Part shown: piece by piece, positions 50,380-62,240 of the stretch
Layout of the letters: each line of letters opens with the position of its first letter
Numbering within the stretch: the first letter of the stretch is position 1
NCBI RefSeq assembly: GCF_023856365.1
Contig: NW_026042400.1
Location: forward strand, 363,501 to 427,500
Direction: 5' to 3'
Source of the DNA: Brienomyrus brachyistius
Taxonomy: Eukaryota > Chordata > Actinopteri > Osteoglossiformes > Mormyridae
DNA: 64,000 bases
Translations under genes and position numbers: made by a program
The notes under the pieces: model-generated
What the model was told of the DNA's origin: nothing
The model's input: only the letters and a program-made list of their open reading frames with translations
Databases searched by the model: none

Positions 50380-52091
50380 ATGGCGGGCATGGTATTTTGC
50401 GCATCATTATCTAAGGTAAGTGCAGTTGTGTTATTCGTAATTTCATGGTGGCAAGTTTATGGTTCTCAGTTTAGATTTTCGGGTAGGCTGCTTAACGTGA
50501 TATAGCTAATAGGGAGAGAGTTTCCCAAAGTCGTTGTGACCAAAGAGCAACCTAAAGTGTCTGCGAGAACACATACTACAGTTGTTTTTAATGCTATGGC
50601 GTTTTTTGGAAAATTCACTGCAATTTATTATTGTGCATTCTTAATAAACTAGATCTAGCATAAGTGCCAGTCCACGTGATCAGATTTTAGAATTATAAAT
50701 AAAATAATTTAAACTTACAAATTGTGCTGAATACAGTTCTTCGTGATTTAAGACCACAAGTGAATACAGCATAGAGTTAACTGCAAATGTTATTTACTGC
50801 GGTTAGACAAAGCTAGTTAGATTAGTGTATTAGGTTTGCATGTCTGGCTACTTGTATGTCAAGCAAAGTGTGATCTATTTACCAAGCGTAATGTTTCATA
50901 TTTGGTGGGAGGTCGAATATGTAAAAACTTCTTAAAATTTCATTTTCACGCATTGTTTTTTATTGGTTAAATTAGGGGATTTTAACAAGAGGTTCTTCGA
51001 ATGTATGCTTTTGAAATTTAATCTGTTATTTGATCTGTTCTAAACACCTCTGTGCTATGTTATCGGTGTGATTTTACTGCACCACCAGGCAATGATCCTA
51101 AGAAATTGTAACATGCATATGTCCACAGAAATGGGTGACTTGATACAGTTTTTAAGACAAAGAAATGTTCCAGAAGAAACAATTGAAAAATTGGAACAGG
51201 AAAAGGTAAGATTTAACTAAACCTAAATTACAGTAATATTTAGCGTCAAAATGAGTGGTAGTCGTAGGCATACACACACACTGTACTTGGTTTCTAAATC
51301 TGTGACAGTACTTAAATACTTTGTTGCATTAAAATTGGCTTTCATTTATGTATGTTTAAACAGACTTGCAATATCAATAATGGGAAAGAACAAAATGTAT
51401 GTAATACTGTGCATATTTAAATAGATGATTGTATTGCACTATTTGTTTTCTTTAGATTGATGTCAGTGTCATTCTACTGATGACAGATGAGCAACTGAAG
51501 ACATACTTGCCATCTTATGGAGATCGTCTGGCCGTGCTTGGATTTTGTAGGCGGCAGGAAGATTGTCCCCAAACTCGCAAATCAAAGCTTTTTGATCGCC
51601 TAAAATCCAAATTATCCAAAAAACAAAGAACTGAGGAATATGGAAAAGGCTCAACTCAAAAATTGGTCACAAAAAATGCGGAGAAAAGTGTAAGGAAGAT
51701 AGAATTGGGGTGGATGCATTATGATGATGAAGAAAAGGTTTTAAAACAGGTGAGAACAAGAAAAGGTGGGGGCACACGGAAAATTGATGTCTCAAAGGAT
51801 TCTAGCAAAGCAGATTTGATAAAAGAAGCGACATGTCTCTTTTTTCCAAATGGAAAGAATGTGAAAGGGAACACCACAGAATTTGAGTTTGACTTGAAAG
51901 ACTATCAGGAAATGTCAGTGGATGAAAGTGCAACAGTGGGGAAATTGTACGAAGACACTAAATTGCCACTTCTTAGGTTCTACTTGGCAACAAAAACAAA
52001 AAATAGTACACAAAATCAGGGGAATGCAAATGTAGAATTTTCTGAAGAAAATTTAAGTTTTCAGGATTTTGAGAGTTCCACCCCATTATAG
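50380..52091 (+). CDS. SAM-like/GGGTR part of HECT gene, copy 6
   Basis: Exons 50380-50415, 51089-51205 and 51456-52091. Translation is identical to copy 1. Confidence 0.72.
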
Positions 52092-53323
52092 AACAGTCAT
52101 CTCATACATCCCAAAATGCAGATGTACCAGATGTTATCTACATTGGGAATGAGAGAGACACTTCCAGCACCCAAAGCATATCTTTTCTTCACTCCACAGA
52201 GGTAGTGAGCACTGAACCATTTACTTTGGATCTTTTGGAAGACAGTAACGTAGTTACATTCGTCACAGATAATCATAGAGGCATTACTGAGCAAAGCATG
52301 GATGACACACTGCCTATGTCTCCTGAAAGTCAGAAAACACCAAGAATTCTAGTTGTTCACCGTGGAAATGTACTTCTTGAACTTATTTCACATTTTTCTG
52401 ATGAAAGTATTCTAAGCAAAAATGTGAAAATCCAGCTTGTACTGCCAGATGGAAATTTTGAGATGGGGCATGATGATGGAGGAGTAGTAAGGGACTGTCT
52501 TTCTGAATTCTGGCATGACTTTTACGACCAGTGCACCATGGGTAGTTCTTTGAAAGTGCCTTTTCTTCGTCACGATTTTGGCCAAGCACAGTGGGAAAGT
52601 GTTGGCCGTATAATAGCTTTTGGATGGCGGAAGGAAAAGTATCTTCCTGTCAGACTAGCTCCAGTGATTTTGGAACAAGCAGCCTCTGGGTATATCAAGA
52701 GTGATTTAATTGAAAATTTCCTCAAGTTTGTTCCAGAAGGAGAACGAGCAGTTTTCGAATCTTGGCGATCAGACTTTGACAGTGTTGACAAGGATGAATT
52801 ACTTGAGATTTTGGATAATTACCTGTGTAGGAAAAGGCCAACAGCCAACAATTTTGGAGATATCCTTCAAGAGCTAGCACACAAAAAGCTGCTCCAAGAA
52901 CCTGCATATGTCATTGATCAGTGGGCAACCACACTTTCAACTGCTGGGCTAGAAATTGAGCAGATTTTAACAACTTACGAGTATCTGCTTCCGACAAGCA
53001 GAAAAGTTGTGAAGTCCCTTTCCTTCCCAGAGGCACTGAACACCCAGGAGAAGGACATTCAGAGGTATGTAACTACATATGTGAGGGAGTCTGACCCGCA
53101 ACGACTGTCGCTGTTTCTCAGATTTTGCACAGGATCTGATTTATTTCTTGGTAAAATCATTAGCATTATCTTTACGCAAATAAAAAGCTTTCAGCGGAGA
53201 CCTATAGCGCATACTTGTGGCTGTGTGTTGGAATTGTCACTCCACTATGACAGTTATCTAGATTTCAGATCAGAGATCAACAAAGTTCTGGAATCAAATG
53301 TATGGGTAATGGACATTGTTTAA
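52073..53323 (+). CDS. HECT-type domain protein, copy 6
   Basis: One conservative replacement, Asp to Glu at residue 180 (numbering as in copy 1; GGAGAACGAGC at about 52740). The cysteine motif and C-terminus are unchanged. Confidence 0.75.
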   Translation, partial: EFHPIIEQSSHTSQNADVPDVIYIGNERDTSSTQSISFLHSTEVVSTEPFTLDLLEDSNVVTFVTDNHRGITEQSMDDTLPMSPESQKTPRILVVHRGNVLLELISHFSDESILSKNVKIQLVLPDGNFEMGHDDGGVVRDCLSEFWHDFYDQCTMGSSLKVPFLRHDFGQAQWESVGRIIAFGWRKEKYLPVRLAPVILEQAASGYIKSDLIENFLKFVPEGERAVFESWRSDFDSVDKDELLEILDNYLCRKRPTANNFGDILQELAHKKLLQEPAYVIDQWATTLSTAGLEIEQILTTYEYLLPTSRKVVKSLSFPEALNTQEKDIQRYVTTYVRESDPQRLSLFLRFCTGSDLFLGKIISIIFTQIKSFQRRPIAHTCGCVLELSLHYDSYLDFRSEINKVLESNVWVMDIV

Positions 53324-54040
53324 AAAGTTTGTGGTACTGAAAGTCCACTGTGACTTACGCAAATGTGTACCATGCATGTCTTAAAATGCACAATGTAGTG
53401 TTTGTTAACTTTGTTCCATGTAAAGTTTGATTATATCAGTTACACCATGGACACACAATTGTGCACATTTTGTATTGAAACATTTTACCTACACTGAGTG
53501 ACTTTGTAGCCCTGAACCTTTATCTTTTGTTTGAATTAGACTTATTTGTTTAAAGTGTCAACACCCAACAAAAAGGAGGAAAAGTTGAAAAATCCAAAAG
53601 AAAAGGGTAAATGCTAGTGTTAATTTAGATTAATGCAAGTGTTCAGATGTTTTAGACATTTTATGCTTAGGTGTCTTTTGAATTCAAGAAGTTTAATTTG
53701 AATGTTCAGATGTTTTAGACATTTTATTCTGAGATTTTTTTATATATATAATTATCGTTATAAGAAACTTATATGTTTTGGTGCTGTGCACTTTATTTTC
53801 ACTCTATACAGTTTATTTCTGTTAATGTATTGGATATTGCACAGGAATACATTAAAACAAAGTAATTTAAGACAAAAAATGGACTAATAAACAGTGTTTG
53901 GACTAATAAATAATACAATGTGAATTTAAATTTAGAATGAGTCTGTTTTGTACTTTTACAAATTCTCATTGAAATCAGTATGAATATAAATGCATATATT
54001 CCATGTGATAATTTCAATTGACATTTTTAGCATCAGTACA

Positions 54041-55831
54041 TCACTCAACATTTAGTTCACTAATAATTAGCTCTCTAAGACTAATGTACATGTCCACCAT
54101 TTCATAGACATCATCTGACACAGACAGATTATACTCTGACATTAGTTCAACACAAACATGAAATACATCTTCATCACAAGGATAATCTTTAAACAAACAG
54201 TCTTCAAGACACAAGTCAGCCAGCTCAGGGTTCACATTCTGCAACAAATCTGTAGCTCCATATAAATGAGGTACTGTATACATCAGTAAGGGACGTCCGT
54301 TAGGGGACCTCGAGTTGTGAACTGGTCTTATTCTGTGATTGTTCCATGCAGACGCAATTTCATCCAGTTCCTCCTGAAGACAGAAGAAATAATAGGCTAT
54401 TTACACCTCAAGGTGGTGCAATCTGGTTACGTATAAAAACAAGTACTGTAATGGTAATGCATACGTGAACTGTAATGTATAAATGTACAGGTTAAGAACA
54501 GTCATGAAAAACATGGAAAAGTCATGGAATTGGAAAATAAAGTTTGCTCTGGCGTTTATTTCGTGGTGTTGCAATACACCGCTGAAATATCGGTCTTGAA
54601 CGAACCGCCTCAGCTCTATTAAGTGAACGATGGGAGAAAGCTGCCGACAGTGAGACGTTTTTAATGTTAGTTGCTCCATACGCCGACTGTGACTTGTATA
54701 AATGACGTTCGCGCGTGATATCATAATCAGGGTATGAAATAACTTATTGCACATGGTCATAAGAATATATTTCAGAATGATTAAAAAGTTATAGCAAAGT
54801 GGCCCAAGAGAAGACTGCAGTTAAGATCGGCTGTTATGTAAAATGCTACGATAATGCATTTGAAAATACAGCACAACCTGACATTATTATGACAGCAAAT
54901 GTACACGTATTGTTTTGCTTTGCATGCACTACAAACTGGAATATGTGCAATAATTTTATAGCCATAATTTACATTGCCATTGTGTGTGATTGGTGTTCTA
55001 TGTTATGCCTACCTGAATCATGTTTTGGAAACAAAACTGGATCAGCGATTTGTCCAGAAACGTGTCCATAAAATGTCCATCTTCTTTGAGACTGTCAAAG
55101 ATGTTCATCCAAAATTGTGCGCACTGGCTTCGGAGAGTGAGCCACCATCTTTCAATTCGTTGGTTAGTAGTACTTGGGCCTAAAGAGACACACTGTGCCG
55201 CAAAATTTTCATTGGACTGAAAAAATCTTTGCATATCTGCGATATAACTGTTCTCCGTTCCATGGTCCAGCCTGACTCTTGTAGGGCATCCTTCGTATTC
55301 AGAAACAGCTGTTATATAATATCCCGCAATAACGCGTGGATCATTGTTTGTTTTGTAAGATTCGAGCCAAATTATTTTCCGGGAAAACCCGTCGATACAT
55401 CCACTTATGGCAATGCCGTACGGTTTTAACTTATCATATCCATCGATGTGCCATACGTAATTGGGACCACGGCTATTGTACACTCTCCGACGCAGTCGAT
55501 TATTTGCCCTTAGATCCACTCCCTGACCGTCTAGTAATCGCAATATCATGCGAACTGTCTCTCTGTCAGTAATAATCCCATGTAACCAACATTTCTGATG
55601 CATCCATCTATAGCCGTGCGACTGACCCGATGTTTGTAGCTGTTGTTGAATGAATGCTGCCACATCAGCCTCGTCAGTTTTGTTCTTTCTTCTCCAAAGC
55701 TGACGTCTGTACAGAATTCGCTCGAGGGTTCGATTGCTAATTTGAACTCCATGTAACTCTTTCAGCAACGTTAGTATTTCTTTATTTGTGAAGCCCCATT
55801 TAAAGTACTGCTGAATATGCTTAGCAAACAT
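54041..55831 (-). CDS. DDE integrase, copy 6
   Basis: Exon A 55831-55013 and exon B 54373-54041. One replacement, Arg to Trp at residue 12 (YFKWGF), from CGG to TGG, a CpG-type transition in the presumed DNA-binding helix-turn-helix. It may weaken DNA binding (inferred). The catalytic triad is intact. Confidence 0.8.
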
Positions 55832-56637
55832 AACTCCGCTAACTCTAGCCACAGTCACCTCAACTTGTTGTACACATTCATAAGGTTCTCCTGAGAAACT
55901 GTCATAATAATGAGAAAGTATCTCATAATAACGAGAAACTAAGTCGTAAAAATGAGAAAGTTTCTCGTTATTATGAGATACTTTCTCATTAGTACGACTT
56001 AGTATCTCATAATAACGAGAAACTTTCTCATTTTTACGACTTAGTTTCTCGTTATTATGAGATACTTTCTCATTAGTACGACTTAGTTTCTCGTTATTAT
56101 GAGATACTAAGTCGTAAAAATGAGAAAGTTTCTCGTTATTATGAGATACTTTCTCATTAGTACGACTTAGTATCTCATAATAACGAGAAACTTTCTCATT
56201 TTTACGACTTAGTTTCTCGTTATTATGAGATACTTTCTCATTAGTACGACTTAGTTTCTCGTTATTATGAGATACTAAGTCGTAATAATGAAAAAGTTTC
56301 TCGTTATTATGAGATACTAAGTCGTAATAATGAGAAAGTTTCTCGTTATTATGAGATACTTTCTCATTAGTACGACTTAGTATCTCATAATAACGAGAAA
56401 CTAAGTCGTAAAAATGAGAAAGTTTCTCGTTATTATGGGATACTAAGTCGTACTAATGAGAAAGTATCTCATAATAACGAGAAACTAAGTCGAAAAAATT
56501 AGAAAGTTTCTTGTTATTATGAGATACTAAGTCGTAATAATGAGAAAGTTTCTCGTTATTATGACTTATTTTTTTTCTTTTTGTGGCGGAAACGGGCTTC
56601 CATACCATGCCGCTTTAGTGAGGGTCAGATTAAGTAA

Positions 56638-57758
56638 TATTCTTTCCGTCACGAAATTAAGCCATGGTTTCATGAAACTGTCAGAATTTCATGATATGAA
56701 GAAGTCTTCATTCCAAGGACAAATGAGATGTTTCCTTGATGGAAAGTCTATCTCGTGAAATTTTCATCGAAGAAATTTTGCCATGGTTTCATAAAACTAC
56801 GTAATGATTTCATTGAAACATTGATCTTCAACATGAGATCCTTACTCGATGGAAAGTCATTCACTTGTGATATTAATTCATTCCGTCATGAAATTAAGTC
56901 GTTGTATCATGATACTACCTCTGAATTTCATGATGTGTAGAAGTCTTCATTACAAGGAAACATGAGATGTTTACTAGATTGTAAGTCATTCTCTTCTAAT
57001 ATTGTAATTCCGTCATGAAATTAAGCCATGGTTTCATGAAACGAAGTAGAGATTTCAAGATTGAAGAAGTCTCAAATCAAAGGAAACGAGATGTTTCCTT
57101 GATGGAAAATCTTTCTCTTTTGAAATTATGCTATTCCTTGATTAAATTTTGCCATGGTTTCTTGAAACAGTGAATCCATGAAGATGTCCTTATGATGGAA
57201 AGTCATTCTCGTGAAATTAAACCATTACTCGATGAAATTTAGCCATGGATTCAAAAAACTACCTCAGAATATCATAATATGAAGCAGTCTTCATTGAACG
57301 GAAATATGAGTTTTACTCGATGGTAAGCCATTTGTGATAATTAATTCCGTCATGAAATTAAGCCATGGTTTCATGAAACTGAGTCAAAATGTCATGATAT
57401 AAAAAAGTCTCAAATGTTTCCTTGATGGAAAGTCATTGTCGTGATATTAAGTTATTCCTTGATTCCTTGAATTTAGCCATAATTTCATGAAACTGTCAAG
57501 ATTTCTTCATATGAGTATGACTTCATTGCAAGGAAACACGAGATGATTACTCGATGGTAAGTCATTCTCTTGTTATATTAATTCATTCCGTCATGAATTT
57601 AAGCCATGATTTCATTAAACTGTCAGAATCTCATGATATGCAAAAGTCTTGGTGGAAAAGTCCTTATGATGGAAAATCATTAGCGTGGAATTTAAACCAT
57701 TACTTGATGAAATTTAGCCATGGTTTTATGAATCTAAATCAGCTCCCCTGTAGGATAG
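56638..57758 (+). repeat. Degenerate ~115-bp satellite (unit 6)
   Basis: Last copy, collinear with unit 1. It is followed by the dispersed module (57771-58035), after which the unit stops. Confidence 0.85.
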
Positions 57759-58719
57759 AAACCACAGTTTAGTATGATTAAATAGCATATTTCCTACTTT
57801 TCAACAGCCTGTTTTTAACATTTAGGCCACAAATTAGCATTAGAAACTGAGGCTAGGCTTAGGGTTAGAAAAATTGTGGAATATTCAGACATTAACATGT
57901 ATTTTTATGACTGGTCATCTCAACTGTAGGATTGGAAACCATAGTTTAGCATGTTTTTGTCTACAATAATTTTTTATTTTATTTTCATTTTTTAAAGACA
58001 TTGAAATATAAGGCACATTGAAGCCTTTTACAATTGTGCAGTTTTCCAAATATCATACAAACATAAGATTGCTGCATTTACTCTTGAGGGATAAAAAAAA
58101 GAGAAAAGAGAAAAAAGAAAAACAAAACAACACTAAACAAGAATATTACTCCTGTTTCTGCCCATGGTAATCAATTCAAAGTTGGCTTTTATAATCCTAC
58201 TGAATACTAAATGAAACAAATATGTTAAACATTTTATCAATCTTTGAGGTCGGTACTGATTTTGTCCGTTAAGATTAGACATCCACTTCATTATCCATTA
58301 AATCCAATTCTTTAATATAGATAATGAACGGACTCCATATACTTTCAAATAAATATTGTTTGGCCTTTGCGTTATCTTTTCTAATGGAAGACTCGACAAC
58401 ATCTGTCTTATCCACTGATTAGTACTTGGTCTGTGCATCTTAGTCCATAACAGAGCTATACATTTTATTTTATTAAAGGACAATGAGGTCGATAAATATT
58501 TGTTCACTTCTACTATAATTATGTTTCTCTAGGTATAATCCCAGCAGAAAAAGCTTAGGGTCCAGTACAAATTGCTTTAAAATTATCTTTTCAATTATGA
58601 CTTTATGTTTTCCCAAAATATTTGAATAATTTTGCATTGCCAAATACAGTGAAACAAACTTCCTATAACTTCCTTACATTATCTGCATATGTCTGGTATG
58701 TCTTTATCTGTTTAATTCA

Positions 58720-59300
58720 TCCATCCATCCATCCATCCATCCATCATCTCCCGCTTGATCCGGAGTCGGGTCGCGGGGGCAGCAGCCTCAGCAGGGAGAC
58801 CCAGACTTCCCTCTCCCCGGCCACTTCGTCTAGCTCCTCTGGGGGGACCCCGAGGCGTTCCCAGGCCAGCCGAGAGACATAGTCTCTCCAGCGTGTCCTG
58901 GGTCTTCCCCGGGGCCTCCTCCCAGTGGGACATGCCCGGAATACCTCCCCAGGGAGGCGTCCCGGAGGCATCCTGATCAGATGCCCGAGCCACCTCATCT
59001 GGCTCCTCTCGATGCGGAGGAGCAGCGGCTCTACTCTGAGTCCCTTCCGAATGACTGAGCTCCTCACCCTATCTCTAAGGGAGAGCCCAGCCACCCTGCG
59101 GAGGAAACTCATTTCGGCCGCTTGTACCCGCGATCTCGTTCTTTCGGTCACTACCCAAAGCTCATGACCATAGGTGAGGGTAGGAACGTAGATCGACTGG
59201 TAAATCGAGAGCTTCGCCTTTTGGCTCAGCTCTCTCTTCACCATGACAGACCGATGCAGAGCCCGCATGACTGCTGACGCCGCACCGATCCGTAGATCGA
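58720..59300 (-). mobile_element. 5'-truncated RTE/Rex-like LINE inserted in the L1
   Basis: A GC-rich block unlike its AT-rich surroundings is bracketed by a perfect 12-bp duplication CTGTTTAATTCA (58708-58719 and 59301-59312). On the minus strand it ends in a GATG repeat tail (58720-58745). The truncated open end is at 59300. Target duplication, 5' truncation and short-repeat tail mark target-primed LINE insertion. Whether the clade is RTE/Rex3 or Rex1 is not settled from sequence alone. Confidence 0.85.
58744..59268 (-). pseudogene. C-terminal end of LINE reverse transcriptase protein
   Basis: 174 residues are open, with YGHELWVVTERTRSRVQAAE, FLRRVAGLSLRDRVRSS, RWLGHLIRMPPGRLPGEVF and RRPRGRPRTRWRDYV. 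This is a C-terminal signature very common in fish LINEs, lying after the polymerase domain. The polymerase itself is missing because the insertion is 5'-truncated, so it is a fragment. The long uninterrupted frame suggests a recent insertion, younger than the L1 it sits in. Confidence 0.8.
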
Positions 59301-61228
59301 CTGTTTAATTCAACCGGTGTTATATACTTCCGCATTACCCATTTATACTGTATAAATTTAAGCCGTGAATTAATCGACATTGTGTGAACTTTAGTACAAG
59401 CTTCATTCAATCTTCTTCTGAAACTTCTAATTGTAAAACTTCCTTACATGCATTCAACTTATATTGTGAATTCTCAGGTGAGTAAGCTGTTAGCAATTCA
59501 TAAAATTCAGATATAATACCTTTTATCAGATTATCCTTTATCATAATTTTTTCTAAAAATGAAAGTGAAGGCCAACTAAGAGCATTATCTTGACTTACTT
59601 TAACGAAGCATCTCAGCTGGAGGTATTTGAAAAAAATGTTTCCTATTAAGAGTAAATTTAAACTTCAACGCCTCAAAAGACAACATAAAATCACATTACG
59701 TCAAACAGAGATCATTTTAAGTCCCTTCGATTCGCACAGTTTGAACATTGCATTCGCTCTTCCTGGTACAAAGAACTGATTCACCCATCTTGGACTATAT
59801 TGAGATAATGAATGAGAGTCATTTAAATATTTTTATACAGCATACTATATCTATTAATATGTCTTACAATTCGATTTTTAGTTCTTTCCCGTAATTTTTT
59901 TGTGTCCGAATATGTATATGAGGGAAAAGTTAGGGTTAGATTATGAGATTCCATTTCTATCCAATGCGGCGACTCATTTGCAGAAAAATAGAACATATTA
60001 GACGTCAGTTGTGCTGCCCAGTAGTACCACAATGTATTTGGACATTTTTAACCTCCTCTGTCAAATGGTAAATAAAACAAATATAAACGAAGTCTTGCCT
60101 TCCTATTGTTCCATATATAGCTGACAAACATGGGTTTGACCTTTGAAAACAATCCTGAAGGAGGCGATAAGGGAATATTTGAAATAAATAAAGTAGTTTG
60201 GGTAGTATGTTCATTTAAATATAATATTAATATAATTAAATATTAACTTTCCCAATTACAGATACTGGAAGTGGCATCCGTCTATCAATTGATTCATTAA
60301 ATTCTTCCATTAAAAGTTCATAGTTGGAATCAACAATAATTTCCAATCTTGGCAAAATCTGTAATCCCAAGAATTTAAACTGATCAACATTAAACATTTT
60401 CCTCCAAAATTGGATTTCTTCATTCATTTGAATTAGCAGAATTGTAGACGAGTTTGTGTTGTTTACCCTATCAACCAGAAATATAACCAAACGTTTTAAT
60501 TAGCTGCAGTACTGCCGGAACTGAATTACTTAATTTTGACGAATAGTATGAAATCGTCAGCATACAAGGATATTCTGCGTTCTGTCTGTCCTATTGTTAT
60601 TCCACAAATTTGCTGATTTGAACTTATTCCAATTGCAAGAGGTTCAATTGCTAGCGTAAACAACAAAGGTCAGAGTGGGCAACCCTGTCGACAACATTTA
60701 TTAATTTTTATTGGTTTTGAAATATTTCTATTAGCCAAAATATCTACGGTTGAGTTGTTGTATATTACTTTAACCCATTTCTTGAAGCTATCTCCAAGTC
60801 CAAATCTTTCTAAAACACTGAAAAGTCCTTTTCGGTATCTAATGATAGGACTGCTGTATCTGAAATCGCATTAGTAGCGTGAATAATGTTTATTACCCTT
60901 CTTACATTGTGAAATCCCTGTCTTCCCATTATAAATCCATTTTGATCTTTATTAATAATGTTTGGCAATAATTTTTGTAACCATTTTTGCCTAAAGTTTA
61001 CATATTATCTTAAGGTCAGAATATAACAAACTTAACTTATTTTCACATTTGTTAGAGGATTTACCTGTTTTTGGCAATAAGGTAATTTAGATCATTATTC
61101 ATAGAGGTTGTGAAACTACCTTCCTGAAATGTCTCAAGGAACATTTCCATGAGGAGTTAGCAGTTTACTTTTCCATTTTTTATACACATATATTGGGAAA
61201 CCGTCTGGTCCTGCTCTTTTTCCTGACT

Positions 61229-61846
61229 TCATACAATCGATACCACGATGACCGCTTGTTTATCCTTGTAGTTCAGAAACCTCATTATTAGCGTTCACGG
61301 CGGCGCCTTGGAGTCCTTCATGGGTCCAATGCTGTGCGCCCTTTCGATAATACCTGAGGACTGTAACGTCACAGCATACCACACCTCTGGAATCCACTTC
61401 TCCAAAAAGGAGCATGCATCTCGTCCCTCGTCACCTTCCGGAAGGCCTACCATTCTTAAGTTCTTCAAGCGAGATGTGGCTTCCAAATCCACGAGTTCAT
61501 CCTACAGTGACTTGTTTTTTTGACTACAACTGATTTACTTTAGCTTGCAAGAGAGCAACCACGTCCTCCGCGTATGATATCCTCAATTCAGCTGGCAACA
61601 CTCATTCATTGCAGTCGATCATTTCCTTCATACTTTCTATCGCAGTCATAATTCCATCAAATCTGGATGAAAATTCAGTTTTCATGGATTTATGGCAGCT
61701 AATATTTCATCCGCTTTCACTACTACACCACTGGTCGCGTTCTCCGACATATATTCGTTATATTTCTGTGTCTCACCGCAAATCCGATCAACAGATATCT
61801 TCGTCGCTTTCCTATTTTTTTTTCGCACTTTGCCAGACTTCGACAT
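61229..61846 (-). pseudogene. L1 ORF1 remnant
   Basis: The ATG at 61846 opens MSKSGKVRKK and continues to about ELLAAINP-like sequence before stops. A second open stretch at 61492-61295 (DLEATSRLKNLRMVGLPEG, EGRDACSFLEKW, IERAHSIGP) is the conserved RNA-binding core of fish L1 ORF1. It then continues as MRFLNYKDKQAVI near 61280-61240. ORF1 protein binds element RNA. Stops and a frameshift inactivate this copy. Confidence 0.75.
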
Positions 61847-61984
61847 TATATTATTAACTTCAAAACTATGCTACCAGGTTTTTTTGTAATTGGCAGTATT
61901 CTTAGTAGCATATTATAGTAATTAAGACAGAGCAGTGTGAGACACGTCTTCTCAGCTGGCCGTCATAGCCGGAAGTCCTTCGTT

Positions 61985-62240
61985 TAGCATGTTTTAATAG
62001 CATATTTCCTACTTTACAACGACATATTGATTAACATTAATGCCCCAAATTAGAGTTTGGGTTAGCAAACTGATGTTAGGGTAAGAAAAATGATGGCATA
62101 TTCAGACATGACCATGTGTTTTTATGACAGTTGTGATCTCCTGTAGTAGAGGAAACTACACATAGGCATATTTCCTACTCTTCAACAGCCTGTTGATTAA
62201 CATTATATCCCCAAATTATCGTTAGCAAACTAAGGCTAGG
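61985..62240 (+). repeat. Two diverged copies of the unit's dispersed module
   Basis: 61985-62156 aligns by eye with the 8408-8600 module (AGCATATTTCCTAC, ATATTCAGACAT, TTTTTATGAC). 62160-62240 repeats its first half (GCATATTTCCTACTCTTCAA, CAGCCTGTTGATTAACATTA). They are more diverged from the unit than the six units are from each other. Confidence 0.75.

Larger units (their letters stand above)
49924..56604 (+). mobile_element. IS3EU-like DNA transposon, copy 6
   Basis: CCATGC at 49918-49923 and 56605-56610. 6681 bp. The left array (49962-50311) has the same length as in other copies but one more forward block and one fewer inverted block, so its hairpin pattern differs. Right array 55892-56568 has a private GAAAAAG for GAGAAAG near 56290. 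This is the only copy with replacement changes in both the HECT part and integrase exon A. Confidence 0.9.
1..58035. repeat. Tandem array of six ~9.9 kb units
   Basis: The sequence starting ACTACAGCAG at position 1 recurs at 9952, 19850, 29590, 39475 and 49375, and everything between recurs in the same order with only scattered substitutions and a few indels. Unit lengths are 9951, 9898, 9740, 9885, 9900 and 8661 (cut short). Each unit is one complete transposon plus about 3.2 kb of flank. Length differences are explained by a 53-bp segment present only in unit 1, changes of 42-bp steps in the transposon's end arrays, a 6-bp deletion in unit 4, and minisatellite length. The left edge of the array is not visible because the window opens inside a unit. 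The right edge is the minisatellite start at 58035/58036. Confidence 0.98.
58298..61228 (-). pseudogene. L1 ORF2 remnant (reverse transcriptase, no endonuclease)
   Basis: Reading on the minus strand and changing frame where needed, it enters at SGKRAGPDG near 61225. Then come [20 protein letters not shown] (about 60940-60880), CRQGCPL near 60690 with an in-frame stop just after it, and the polymerase motif YADD near 60560. FKFLGLQILPRLEIIV (about 60380), MNILPKLLYLFQ (60214) and a C-terminal block with LLWTKMHRPSTNQW (58507-58298) follow. These are the usual L1-clade ORF2 landmarks. The endonuclease domain that should precede them is absent. Multiple stops and frameshifts mean it is dead. Confidence 0.8.
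58036..61982 (-). mobile_element. Degraded fish-type L1 retrotransposon
   Basis: Minus-strand remnants in the correct order: an ORF1 start, ORF1 middle and end, reverse transcriptase, and the C-terminal end of ORF2, carrying stops and frameshifts. The 5' end is placed near 61982, where the sequence changes to the dispersed module. The 3' end is placed at 58036, where unit 6 breaks off. Neither end shows a clear target duplication or poly-A, so both limits are approximate. Another LINE is inserted at 58720-59300. Confidence 0.8.

Noticed and set aside
1..58035. Six independent transpositions of the same element
   Set aside because: All copies share the same 6-bp duplication and several kilobases of identical flank.
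58622..59167. Plus-strand frames of 73-86 residues in the GC-rich block
   Set aside because: Shadows of the minus-strand LINE protein, with frames running into the GATG tail.
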